Source: Ramlibacter alkalitolerans
GTDB taxonomy: Bacteria > Pseudomonadota > Gammaproteobacteria > Burkholderiales > Burkholderiaceae_C
Assembly (NCBI RefSeq): GCF_016722765.1
Contig: NZ_JAEQND010000001.1
Coordinates: forward strand, 517,501-581,500
Direction: 5' to 3'
Length of the DNA: 64,000 nucleotides
Positions within the stretch are counted from its first letter, which is position 1. Every line of letters begins with the position of its first letter. Positions 48,594 to 56,907 of the stretch are shown here, in pieces. Made by a program: the position numbers and the translations under genes. The notes under the pieces are model-generated. The model was given only the letters and a program-made list of their open reading frames with translations, was not told the DNA's origin and did no database searches.

Positions 48594-48869
48594 ATGGCCA
48601 GCTTCGTCATCGGCCAGCCGCTCACGACGCCCGAGCCGCGCGTCGTGGTCGACGCCGGCCTCAAGCCGGGCTTGCACCGCTTCCGGCTGGTGGTGGTGGA
48701 CGACGGCGGCCAGGCCTCGAAGCCGGACGAGGCGGTGGTGGAGGTGGCCGCGCGGCTGATCCCGGGCGAGGTCGTCACGCCCGTGGTGCTGAACCCGGAT
48801 CCCATAGGCCGCGTCGTGAATCCCCCGATCGTGGCGCCGCCGCTGCGGACCCTGAGGAGACCGAAATGA
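48594..48869 (+). CDS. small Ig-like eCIS protein 2
   Basis: A 91-residue protein closely related to the first half of the preceding gene product: GLHRFRLVVVDDGGQASKPD against GRQLFRLVVVDSAGNISKPD. The C-terminal part differs and is proline-rich (PIGRVVNPPIVAPPLRTLRR). It starts 10 bp after the upstream stop and overlaps the next gene by 4 bp. A tandem-duplicate structural component is the simplest view. Confidence 0.7.
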   Translation: MASFVIGQPLTTPEPRVVVDAGLKPGLHRFRLVVVDDGGQASKPDEAVVEVAARLIPGEVVTPVVLNPDPIGRVVNPPIVAPPLRTLRRPK

Positions 48870-49774
48870 GCATCCAGGCCTTCGCTGCCGACCCGCTGGT
48901 GGCGCAGCCGCGCGCCGACCGCCTCTCCTACGCCACCGGCATGCTGCTCGATGCGCAGGACTTCAGCGACGAACAGACCTACCACCGCGGCCGGCTGGCG
49001 CGCGCGCTGGCCTTCCTCGCCGGGCCGGGCACGCTGGCCGGCCTGGAGGTGCAGCACGTGCCCGGCACCGCGACGCAGGTGGAGGAGATCCGCGTGCAGC
49101 CCGGCGTCGCCGTGGACCGCCTCGGCCGCCTGATCGAGCTGCCCCGCGCCGCCTGCCTGCGCCTGCCCCGCTGGTTCGACGCGACGCGCGACGCCGATGG
49201 CGGCGACACGCTGCGCCAGGCCGCCTACGAGAACCTGGGCCGCTTCGTCTCGCGCCGCATGACTGACGAGGGCACCGCCCTGCCGGCGCGCGCCGTGGTG
49301 GCCGACGTCTTCCTGCGCTTCGCCGCCTGCGCGCGCGGCCTCACCCCCAGCTTTGCGCAAGGGCCGTTCGACGCCCTCAACGCGGTCTCGACCTCGCGCC
49401 TGCGCGATGCCTGGGAGCTGCTGATGCTGCCGCGCGCCGGCCTCGCCGACAGCTACAGCGGCCTGCCGCTGCCACCGGCCGCCGCCGCGCTGTCGGACCC
49501 GAACACCACCGCGGCCCAGCGGCGCGACGCGCTGCAGGACGCGATCCTGCACGGCTGGGAGGGCAGCGGCCACGCCGGCGGCAGTGGCGGCCTCGCGAGC
49601 GCACCGGAGCAGCCGCCGGCGCTCGATCCGAGCGCCGTCTTCCTCGCGCGCGTGTTCCTGCCGGTCGATGCGGCGACGCCGCCCGCGCGCAGCGCCGATG
49701 CCCCGCGGGTCGACAACTGGGCGCGGCATTTCCTTCCCGCGGCGGCGCTGGTGGCGCAGGCCGCGGGGCTGTAG
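48866..49774 (+). CDS. eCIS-associated protein with shared N-terminal module (short form)
   Basis: A 302-residue protein. Residues 20-95 hold a module also found in the next two genes: a G-M-L-L-D-A-x-D-F opening, DEQTYHRGRLARALAF, then GTLAGLEV, and a strand VQPGVAVDRLGRLIELP. The rest is helical, without recognised catalytic residues. Related proteins starting with this module occur in eCIS loci of other bacteria as unnamed genes (recalled). Attachment or adaptor role is inferred. No signal or membrane segment. Confidence 0.7.
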   Translation: MSIQAFAADPLVAQPRADRLSYATGMLLDAQDFSDEQTYHRGRLARALAFLAGPGTLAGLEVQHVPGTATQVEEIRVQPGVAVDRLGRLIELPRAACLRLPRWFDATRDADGGDTLRQAAYENLGRFVSRRMTDEGTALPARAVVADVFLRFAACARGLTPSFAQGPFDALNAVSTSRLRDAWELLMLPRAGLADSYSGLPLPPAAAALSDPNTTAAQRRDALQDAILHGWEGSGHAGGSGGLASAPEQPPALDPSAVFLARVFLPVDAATPPARSADAPRVDNWARHFLPAAALVAQAAGL

Positions 49775-49781
49775 ACGAAAG

Positions 49782-51923
49782 ATGGCCATGGCGATCACTC
49801 TCACCCAGGGCGCAGCCCGCGAACGCATCGATCCGACCGAAGCCCCGGCGCTGCGCAGCCGGGGCGTGCTGGTGGAGGACCCGCGGCGCGAGCGGCCCCG
49901 CTACTTCGACGGCCGCTTCCTCGCCGCCCGCGACCTGATCCGCGACCAGCAGTACTTCCTCACCCGCGAGGCGGACCTCGGGCGTGCCGCCGGCAGCGGC
50001 GTGGCCCACGGCCTGGACGTCGCGCCCGGCGACACGCCCCACACCCTGCGCATCGCCGCGGGCCAGGGCATCACCGGCGCCGGCGAACTCGTGCTGCTGC
50101 CCGCCACGCTCGCCGTGAACCTGGCGGACATCCCGCAGGCCGAACAGCTCTCGGCGCGCTTCGGGCTCTCGCGCCTGCCGGCGGCGCCGCTGCGCAGCCG
50201 CACCGGCCTGTTCGTGCTGGGGCTGCGGCCGGTGGAGTTCACCGCCAACCCGATCGGCGCCTATCCGACCACGCTCACCGGCGCGCGCACGGTGGAGGAC
50301 GGTGACGTGATCGAGGCCACGGCGGTGGTGCTGATCCCGTGGCAGGACGACGGCGCGGCCGACGCGCTGGAGGTGCGGCGCGGCACCGCGGCCCGCACCC
50401 TCTTCACCCAGTCCACCGCCGCCGGCTGGTCGGCCAACGTGCTGCCGCTGGCGATGATCGCGCTGCAGTCCAACACCATCGTGTGGATCGACGCGCCGCT
50501 GGTGCGGCGCGAACTCGGGGCCGACCGCGGCGACCTGCCGGGCCTGGGCCTGGCGCCGCGCGGGCTGCGCCTGGCGCACCTGATGCAGTACCAGTCGCAC
50601 CTGGCCGATGTGGTGGCGCAGTTCCAGGGTCGCAGCTTCCCCGCCGCCGCGCAATTCCCCGCACTGCCGCCGGCCGGGCCGCTGCCGCCCGGCATCATCG
50701 ACACGCGCGACTTCACGCAGCGCTTCTTCCCGTCCGAGGTCGACGTCGATTTCTCCATCATCCCGGAGGACGAACTGCCGGCACTGGTGGAAGAGTCGCT
50801 GGCGCTGCCTCCGATCGATTTCCAGGCTTCGCAGGCGGCGCTGGACCTCACCGCGGTGCTGGTGCTGGCGCCGGTGCCGCGGCAGGACTTCGCCACGGTA
50901 CGGGCGCGGCTTTCCGCCGTCACGCGGCCGCTGAAGCCCGCGGCGCCCAACCTGCTGGCCCAGCGCAAGCCGCTGGAGATCCTGCAACGGCTGCGGCTGC
51001 CGCTGCCCCTGCCGGCGGTGGATGTCGCCAATCCCTCCGATGCCGAATGGGCGCGCCTGGCCAACCTGCCCAGCCTGTGGTTCGTGCGGCGGCGCAACCT
51101 GGCCTACCGCGACGACCTGGTGGGCACGCCCACCGCGGTGGCCGGCGGTGCCGATGTCGTGGTGGAGCGGGCGGTGCGCGAACGCGTCGAGTCGCTCGGC
51201 CTCACGCCCTCGCTGGACCGCGTGCTGGCCGCCTCCAGCACCAAGGCCGCGGCCAACGTGGTGTCGCTGCTGGCCTCGCCGCGCGTCGCCGCCTCGCCCA
51301 CGCTCACCGCCGCGACGCTGGGCGCGCTGAACGCCAGCGCCGGCAGCGGGGCCGAGGCGCAACTGGATCACGCCAGCGTGCTGGGCGTGCGCTCCGCCCT
51401 CGCGAGCGGCGTCGGCGAGGGCCTGGAGAAGATCGAACGCAATGCGGCCGACGACATCCAGGCCAACGCGCTGCAGCGCCTGGCCAGCAACGACAAGTGG
51501 CGTCGGCTCGATGCGGAGGCGCGCAGCGCCGACGCGACGCGGCTGCAGGACCTCGGGGCGCGGCTGACGGGCGGGACAACGGCCACGGCGAGCACCGAGC
51601 CGGCGGATGCGGCGCCGTCCGCGGACGAAGCGACGGAGTCGCCGGCGCCTGCCGATGCTGCGCCAGCGGGGACCGCGACGCGCGCAACTTCGTCGCCCGC
51701 TGCATCGGCGCCCGCTGCATCGGCGCCCGCTGCATCGGCGCCCGCTGCCTCGGCGCCCGCTGCCTCGGCGCCCGCTGCCTCGGCGCCCGCTGCCTCGGCG
51801 CCGACTGCGACGCCGCGAGCCACGCCGGCGCCCGCCGCGCCACCCGCCCGCAAGGCCGCCGTCGTCCGCAAGGCGGTCGCCACCAAGAAGACCGGTCCCA
51901 GCCGCGGCGGGACCAAGGGCTGA
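49782..51923 (+). CDS. eCIS-associated protein with shared N-terminal module and repeat-rich basic tail
   Basis: A 713-residue protein. The shared module is at about 41-108 (RYFDGRFLAARDLIRDQQYF, GVAHGLDV, GQGITGAGELVLLP). A strand-rich middle follows (about 140-420; FVLGLRPVEFTANPIGAYPT). Residues about 530-620 are helical. The C-terminus has seven PAASA units (about 639-673) and a Lys/Arg-rich end (RKAAVVRKAVATKK). The tail resembles histone H1-like or linker sequences and is likely disordered. Role unknown; an adaptor or fibre component is possible. ATG at 49788 is an alternative start. Confidence 0.7.
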   Translation: MAMAITLTQGAARERIDPTEAPALRSRGVLVEDPRRERPRYFDGRFLAARDLIRDQQYFLTREADLGRAAGSGVAHGLDVAPGDTPHTLRIAAGQGITGAGELVLLPATLAVNLADIPQAEQLSARFGLSRLPAAPLRSRTGLFVLGLRPVEFTANPIGAYPTTLTGARTVEDGDVIEATAVVLIPWQDDGAADALEVRRGTAARTLFTQSTAAGWSANVLPLAMIALQSNTIVWIDAPLVRRELGADRGDLPGLGLAPRGLRLAHLMQYQSHLADVVAQFQGRSFPAAAQFPALPPAGPLPPGIIDTRDFTQRFFPSEVDVDFSIIPEDELPALVEESLALPPIDFQASQAALDLTAVLVLAPVPRQDFATVRARLSAVTRPLKPAAPNLLAQRKPLEILQRLRLPLPLPAVDVANPSDAEWARLANLPSLWFVRRRNLAYRDDLVGTPTAVAGGADVVVERAVRERVESLGLTPSLDRVLAASSTKAAANVVSLLASPRVAASPTLTAATLGALNASAGSGAEAQLDHASVLGVRSALASGVGEGLEKIERNAADDIQANALQRLASNDKWRRLDAEARSADATRLQDLGARLTGGTTATASTEPADAAPSADEATESPAPADAAPAGTATRATSSPAASAPAASAPAASAPAASAPAASAPAASAPAASAPTATPRATPAPAAPPARKAAVVRKAVATKKTGPSRGGTKG
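51696..51800 (+). repeat. seven tandem 15-bp repeats within a coding region
   Basis: Unit CCCGCTGCATCGGCG three times, then CCCGCTGCCTCGGCG four times, without gaps and in frame, coding PAASA seven times. The sharp split into two unit types suggests recent slippage expansion of each, so repeat number probably varies between strains. Confidence 0.95.
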
Positions 51924-51942
51924 GGCCCGCAGGGAGCCTGTC

Positions 51943-54900
51943 GTGAGCATCACCCCCATCCGCGATCCGCTGGCCGGCGAACGCGTCGTCGGCCTGTCCC
52001 CGGGCAGTGCCACCGAAGCCGCCAGCGACTGGCGGCGCCGCCCCCATGTGTTCCCGGGCCGCGCGCTCACGGCCGGCGCGCTGGCGCAATGGCAGGCGTG
52101 GCAAAGCGGCCACCTGGCCACCCGCGGGCAGGACTGGACGCCCGGCGTCGTCGACGGCCTGGAAGTGCAGGCGCAAACGCCCGAAGGCGGCAGTTCCGCC
52201 GACGTGGAAGTGCAGGTCGCGCGCGGGCTCGGCCTGGCGGCGACCGGCGAGGACCTGGTGCTCACGCGGCCCCTGCGCTGCCTGCTGGCCGACGTGCCGG
52301 TGGTGGCGCCGCCGGGCTTCTTCGTCGATGGGAGCGGCGTGGAGCCCGGCGTCGAGGGCGACCCGCCGACGCTGCGCGAACGGCGCATCGGCGCGGCGCT
52401 CGGCGCCCTGCCGGCCGCGGCGCAGGCCACGCTGCTGCCCTTCGGCGTGCTGCTGCTGCAGCCGGTCACGGTCGATCGCTCCAGCATGGACCCGATGGAC
52501 CCGTGCGAGCGCAGCGCCTGCGACGAAGGCACGCCGGGCGATGCGGCGGCGTTCGAGGACTGGCGCCTGGCCGATGCCGCGCGCCTGCTCTGGTACGTCT
52601 GGCCGGGCGAGTGGCGCGGCGTGCCGGCCGTGGGCGACGCGCAGATGCGCAATGCGCTCGCCTGGACCGTGTTCCAGGCCGAAGAAGCCCTGGCCGAGAG
52701 CGAAGTGCTGCCGTGGGAGGAATGGGGCCTGCCGCTGGCGCTGGTGGCGCTCGATCCCGCGACGCGCCGTCCCCTGTGGCTGGACCGCGCCAGCGTCGTG
52801 CGCGCCGGCGGCCGGCCCCGCGATGCGCGCCTGGCCAACACAGGCGGCGCGCTGCTGGCCAGCAGCCGCAAGCCGGCGCTGTGGCAGGCACGCATCGAGC
52901 AGCTCGCCGAACAGGTGGCCGCGGCGGGCGAGCCGTCGCCCGCCGCCAGCGAACTGCGCGCCGGCTTCTCGCGTTTCCTGCCGCCGGTGGGGCTGCTGCC
53001 CAAAGCGGTCTACGTCCCCGACCTCACCGCGCCGCGCTCGGAATTCTTCCCGGTCGGATTCGACCTCGACGCCGTGCCGGTGCCGATGGAGCAACTGGAC
53101 CTGCCGGTGCGCGCCAACGCCTCGCTTGCGCCCTTGTCGCCTGGCGCCGCCGAGAGCGTGCGGCTGCTGGTGCCGGTGCCGCTCTCGTCCTGGGAACCGC
53201 GCCTGCTGCTGCGCGAGAACGTGGACCCGGGCTTCCAGGAAGTGCTGGACGAGAACCTGCTGCGGCGCGCCCGCACCCTGGGCTTGCGCCAGGGCCTGCG
53301 CAACCGCCTCTCGATGCTCTCGCACGCGCTCGACGGGCGCGAGCAGCAGGTGCCCGCGTTCAAGGACGATCCGCTGGCGATCGACAACGAGTCGCTCAGC
53401 CCCTGGGGCCCGCCCCCGCCCGGCGGCGGCCACCGCAGCGCGCTGCTGGCCGGCGTGCACCAGCACTTCTTCGACGGCGCCGACCCGCCTTTCACGCCGC
53501 AGCCCGGCGAGTCGCTGTTCGTGTGGGCCTGCCTGGACCCGGACCACCCGCCGCGCACGCTGATGCTGCAGTGGCACGGCGCCGACGGCTGGGAGCATCG
53601 CGCCTTCTGGGGCGAGGACCTGATCGCCTGGGGTGCGGCCGCGACGCCGGCGCACCACCGTGCCGGCAACCTGCCGGTGCCGGGCAAGTGGGTGATGCTG
53701 GCCGTGGATGCCGCCACGGTGGGCCTTTCGCAGAAGACCGTGGACGGCATGGCGTTCACGCTCTACGACGGCCGCGCCGCCTTCGGTCTGGCCGGCGCCC
53801 GCACGCCGCAGACCTGGCGCAAGTGGTTCTGCAACTTCCTGCCGACAGGTGCGCGCGTACAGGGCGACGAGTCCTGGGACCTGCTCAGCGCCAACGACCT
53901 GTGGTCGCCGTTCGAGCCGCACGACGGCGTCGTGCCCAGCCTGCCCGAGGTGCAGTCCGGCGGCGGCGATCCGCTCGGCGGGGAGGCGCAGCAGGAGCCC
54001 GAGACCCTCGCGGTGCCGGTGAGCGGCTTCAACCTCTCCTACCCGGTGGCCGCGGGTTGGCGCGGGCACAGCCTCAGCTTCGCGGGCAGGCAAGTCACCA
54101 TCCCGCGCACGAAGGCGGACCGGCTGGTGGCCTGGATCTATCTGGACGAACTGACGCCGCCGCGCTCCATCTGGGTCGGCATCCCGTGGACCGGGCTCAA
54201 GCCGGTCGGCGAGGACCGCCTGGCCAACTTCCGGATCGCGTTCTGGGGCGAGAACCGGCTGCAGGACCTGGTCAAGATCTCCAGTGCGTTCACCGAATTC
54301 AACGCCCGCACGCGCCATGCCGGCGCCTTGCCGCAGTCCGGCGTCTGGGTGCCGCTGGAACTGCCGGTGCCCGCGCCCGGCGAACGCAATCCCGACACGG
54401 ACATCCAGGCGCAGTCGCTGACCTTCATCGTGTTCGGCGGCAACATGGCCTTCAGCGACCTGCTGCAGGTGCCGCAGGACCAGGGCCTGGCGCAAGGGAC
54501 GCGCCTGTGGCCGGAAGGCACGCCGACCGGCGACACCACCACGCCGCCCTACCTGCCGCAGTTCGGCGCCAAGCTGGTCGCGCAGCACAACCTGGGCGTG
54601 CTCACGCCCACGCCCTCCTCGCGCATCGGCACGGTGAAGGTGTATACCGAACTGGCCGCCGACCCGCTGATCCAGCGCCTGTCCGGCCACGAGCAGTCGC
54701 AGCTGCTGCTGCGCGGGCTCTCGGCCTTCGCCGACTACCTGCGCACGCGCATCGACCGCGCCGACGACATCACGGACTTCGGCTTCGCGCACATGCAGGT
54801 CGACATGCACCGCATCCGCCAGCTGACCATGAGCGCCAGCGATGCCGGCCGGCTCGCCGTCTCGCCGACGCTGGCCGCGCTCGCCACCGCCGACAGCGCG

Positions 54901-56898
54901 ATCGTGGTGCAAAAGCAGATCGAGGAATACGTCAGCACCGTCAAGAAGCGGGCGCTGGCGATGCCGGCCGTCGTCGCGCCCACGCCGGCGCCGGCGGCGC
55001 AGCCCTTGCGGGCCGGCATCGCGGTGTCGGCGGTGATCGGCACGGCGGCGAAGTCGACGCTGACCACGACGGCCACGCGCCTGAACATCGCGCGCAACGT
55101 CGTCGCCGAAGCCACGCTGATCCGGCCGGCCAGTGCGCCGCCGGCGATCGTGTTCGCCAACCCCGTCGTCGGCCTGGCGGAGATCCGCACCACCGCGATC
55201 GCCGAACGCCTGAGGAATCCGCCCTCGCCCGAAGCGCGCAACTACGCGCTGGCCAACCGGCAGCGCACGGTGCTGTCGCTGCTGGGCCTGCTGGAGGACT
55301 TCGCCCGCGAAGACAGCGGCGCGGTGCCGGCGGTGTTCGCCGACTTCCAGATCCCCGGCCTGCCCGGCGATCCCTTCCTCGCCGGCGCCACCGGCCTGAA
55401 GCGCCCGCTCACCGACCTGCGCGGCAACCAGGCCCTGCAGGACGCGCTCGCGACGCCGCCGCCCAGCGACGAAAGCACGCTCGACGAGTCAACGCTGTTC
55501 TCGCAGGCCGTGAGCCTGTCGGACATCACGGTGGCCATCCTGCGCCAGCTGGAGGCCCGGCTCGCGATCTACCGTGACGCGCTGGCGCGCTGCGACGGCG
55601 CGCTGGCCGCGCTGCGCGGCGACATCGACGCCATGAACGGACGCCTGGCCCAGGTCGGCGACGCGCTGGCCGAGGCCCGCCACGACGTGAGCGTGGCGCG
55701 CGCACTGCTGGCCGAGGAGACCGAGCGCATCGACGGCATCAACGCCCGCCGTGCGCGCGTGCTGGCCGAGGAGGTGAAGTTCATCGCCTACGTGCGGCCG
55801 CGCGAGATCGACAACCTGCTGGCCACGCCGGCCCGCGCGGTCGATCCCGGCCTGGTCGAGCCCGCCGTGCCCGCGTGCCTGCGCGAGCACCTCGACGCCC
55901 CCGAGGAACTGCTGGACATGCTGCGCGTGGTGCGCGAGGCGCCGGCGAACTGGTTCGTCCGCGTCCCGCCGCTGCTGCAGCGGCTGGACAAGGTCGACCA
56001 CCTGGTGCGGCTGATCGGCAGTGCGCAGGCGCGCGCCGTGACGGGGCTGGCCGCGCCGCAACTGGCGGTGAGTCGCGCGACGCCGGTCGGCAAGCTGGCG
56101 ACCGGCATCGCGCAGGTTGCCGTCCGCCAGGCAGAGGCACTGGCGCCGCGCTTCGCCGCGCTGCAGGTGCTGGACCTGCAGGTGCTGCAGGCAGCGAGCT
56201 GGCAGGGCGTGCGTGCCGAGGCGGAAAAGGTGGTGAGCTTCGGCGACCTGGCCGAGGGCGCCCACGGCCGCGCCGACGTCGCGCGCGCGGCGGCGGCCGA
56301 ACTCGACCAGATCCGCGGCGTCAGCGCCTGCCTGCATGCGGAGTTCAGCGGCGTGCTGCCGGTGATCCGCCTGCAGTGGGCGGAGCTGCTGTCGGAGTTC
56401 GACGCGGCGCCCAACCTGCGCAACCTCGGCAGCCTGCCGCGCTGGGCCGAGGTCGCCTACCTGGATCGACGCCAGATGCAGTCGTACGTGGACTGGCTGT
56501 TCGCGCAGGTCGAGCCGGGGCAGCCGCAGGCGGTGGCACTGGTGAACGACGTGGTGCGCATGTGCCTGCTGCTGGCCAGCCACGCACCGGTGGATCGCAT
56601 CCTGCAGGGCCGGCTCGCGCGGCCTGCGACGGGTGTCAGCCCCGGCGTGCGCATCCCGCTCACCGTGCTCGATCCGAGCCGGCTGCGCGTGGGCATGCAG
56701 GCGCTGCTGTATCGCAACGACACGCTGGTGGCGCGCGCGACGGTGGAGGATCTCGGAGCGCAGGAGGTGGCCGCGCGCGTGGTCCACACGGCGCAGGCGC
56801 GCGTCGACCTGGGCGACGACGTGCGGGTGCACTTCGACACCGAGGCGATGGTGAGCCTCGCCGCGGGCAGCGCGCAGCGCACGCTGTTCCGCCGCTGA
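51943..56898 (+). CDS. giant eCIS-associated protein with shared module, two lectin-like domains and coiled coil
   Basis: A 1651-residue protein, GTG start at 51943 with AGGGAG before it. The shared module is at about 36-110 (FPGRALTAGALAQWQAWQSG, GVVDGLEV). A domain at about 515-625 has the pattern W...HR.FWG, LPVPGKWVMLAVDAATVGLS and GMAFTLYDGRAAF, typical of LamG/concanavalin-like folds. A second, diverged copy is at about 720-840 (FRIAFWGENRL, LPQSGVWVPLELPVP, SLTFIVFGGNMAF). A coiled coil lies near 1195-1285. No signal peptide. It is larger than known eCIS fibres; a receptor-binding or cage-like outer component is plausible, but this is inference. Confidence 0.7.
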   Translation: MSITPIRDPLAGERVVGLSPGSATEAASDWRRRPHVFPGRALTAGALAQWQAWQSGHLATRGQDWTPGVVDGLEVQAQTPEGGSSADVEVQVARGLGLAATGEDLVLTRPLRCLLADVPVVAPPGFFVDGSGVEPGVEGDPPTLRERRIGAALGALPAAAQATLLPFGVLLLQPVTVDRSSMDPMDPCERSACDEGTPGDAAAFEDWRLADAARLLWYVWPGEWRGVPAVGDAQMRNALAWTVFQAEEALAESEVLPWEEWGLPLALVALDPATRRPLWLDRASVVRAGGRPRDARLANTGGALLASSRKPALWQARIEQLAEQVAAAGEPSPAASELRAGFSRFLPPVGLLPKAVYVPDLTAPRSEFFPVGFDLDAVPVPMEQLDLPVRANASLAPLSPGAAESVRLLVPVPLSSWEPRLLLRENVDPGFQEVLDENLLRRARTLGLRQGLRNRLSMLSHALDGREQQVPAFKDDPLAIDNESLSPWGPPPPGGGHRSALLAGVHQHFFDGADPPFTPQPGESLFVWACLDPDHPPRTLMLQWHGADGWEHRAFWGEDLIAWGAAATPAHHRAGNLPVPGKWVMLAVDAATVGLSQKTVDGMAFTLYDGRAAFGLAGARTPQTWRKWFCNFLPTGARVQGDESWDLLSANDLWSPFEPHDGVVPSLPEVQSGGGDPLGGEAQQEPETLAVPVSGFNLSYPVAAGWRGHSLSFAGRQVTIPRTKADRLVAWIYLDELTPPRSIWVGIPWTGLKPVGEDRLANFRIAFWGENRLQDLVKISSAFTEFNARTRHAGALPQSGVWVPLELPVPAPGERNPDTDIQAQSLTFIVFGGNMAFSDLLQVPQDQGLAQGTRLWPEGTPTGDTTTPPYLPQFGAKLVAQHNLGVLTPTPSSRIGTVKVYTELAADPLIQRLSGHEQSQLLLRGLSAFADYLRTRIDRADDITDFGFAHMQVDMHRIRQLTMSASDAGRLAVSPTLAALATADSAIVVQKQIEEYVSTVKKRALAMPAVVAPTPAPAAQPLRAGIAVSAVIGTAAKSTLTTTATRLNIARNVVAEATLIRPASAPPAIVFANPVVGLAEIRTTAIAERLRNPPSPEARNYALANRQRTVLSLLGLLEDFAREDSGAVPAVFADFQIPGLPGDPFLAGATGLKRPLTDLRGNQALQDALATPPPSDESTLDESTLFSQAVSLSDITVAILRQLEARLAIYRDALARCDGALAALRGDIDAMNGRLAQVGDALAEARHDVSVARALLAEETERIDGINARRARVLAEEVKFIAYVRPREIDNLLATPARAVDPGLVEPAVPACLREHLDAPEELLDMLRVVREAPANWFVRVPPLLQRLDKVDHLVRLIGSAQARAVTGLAAPQLAVSRATPVGKLATGIAQVAVRQAEALAPRFAALQVLDLQVLQAASWQGVRAEAEKVVSFGDLAEGAHGRADVARAAAAELDQIRGVSACLHAEFSGVLPVIRLQWAELLSEFDAAPNLRNLGSLPRWAEVAYLDRRQMQSYVDWLFAQVEPGQPQAVALVNDVVRMCLLLASHAPVDRILQGRLARPATGVSPGVRIPLTVLDPSRLRVGMQALLYRNDTLVARATVEDLGAQEVAARVVHTAQARVDLGDDVRVHFDTEAMVSLAAGSAQRTLFRR

Positions 56899-56907
56899 GG
56901 GGCGGTG

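Noticed and set aside
48250-48600. Frameshift splitting one long PKD protein into three pieces
   Set aside because: Each piece has its own start codon and a plausible ribosome site (AGGAG for the second), stops fall after the same domain edge, and no single-base change would join them in one frame cleanly.
51696-51800. CRISPR-like array
   Set aside because: The repeats are 15 bp long, have no spacers and are in frame within a coding region.
49377-54912. Two overlapping minus-strand frames of about 1200 codons
   Set aside because: They lie opposite well-supported eCIS genes with ribosome sites and close junctions; their translations are Arg/Ala/His-rich without recognisable domains.
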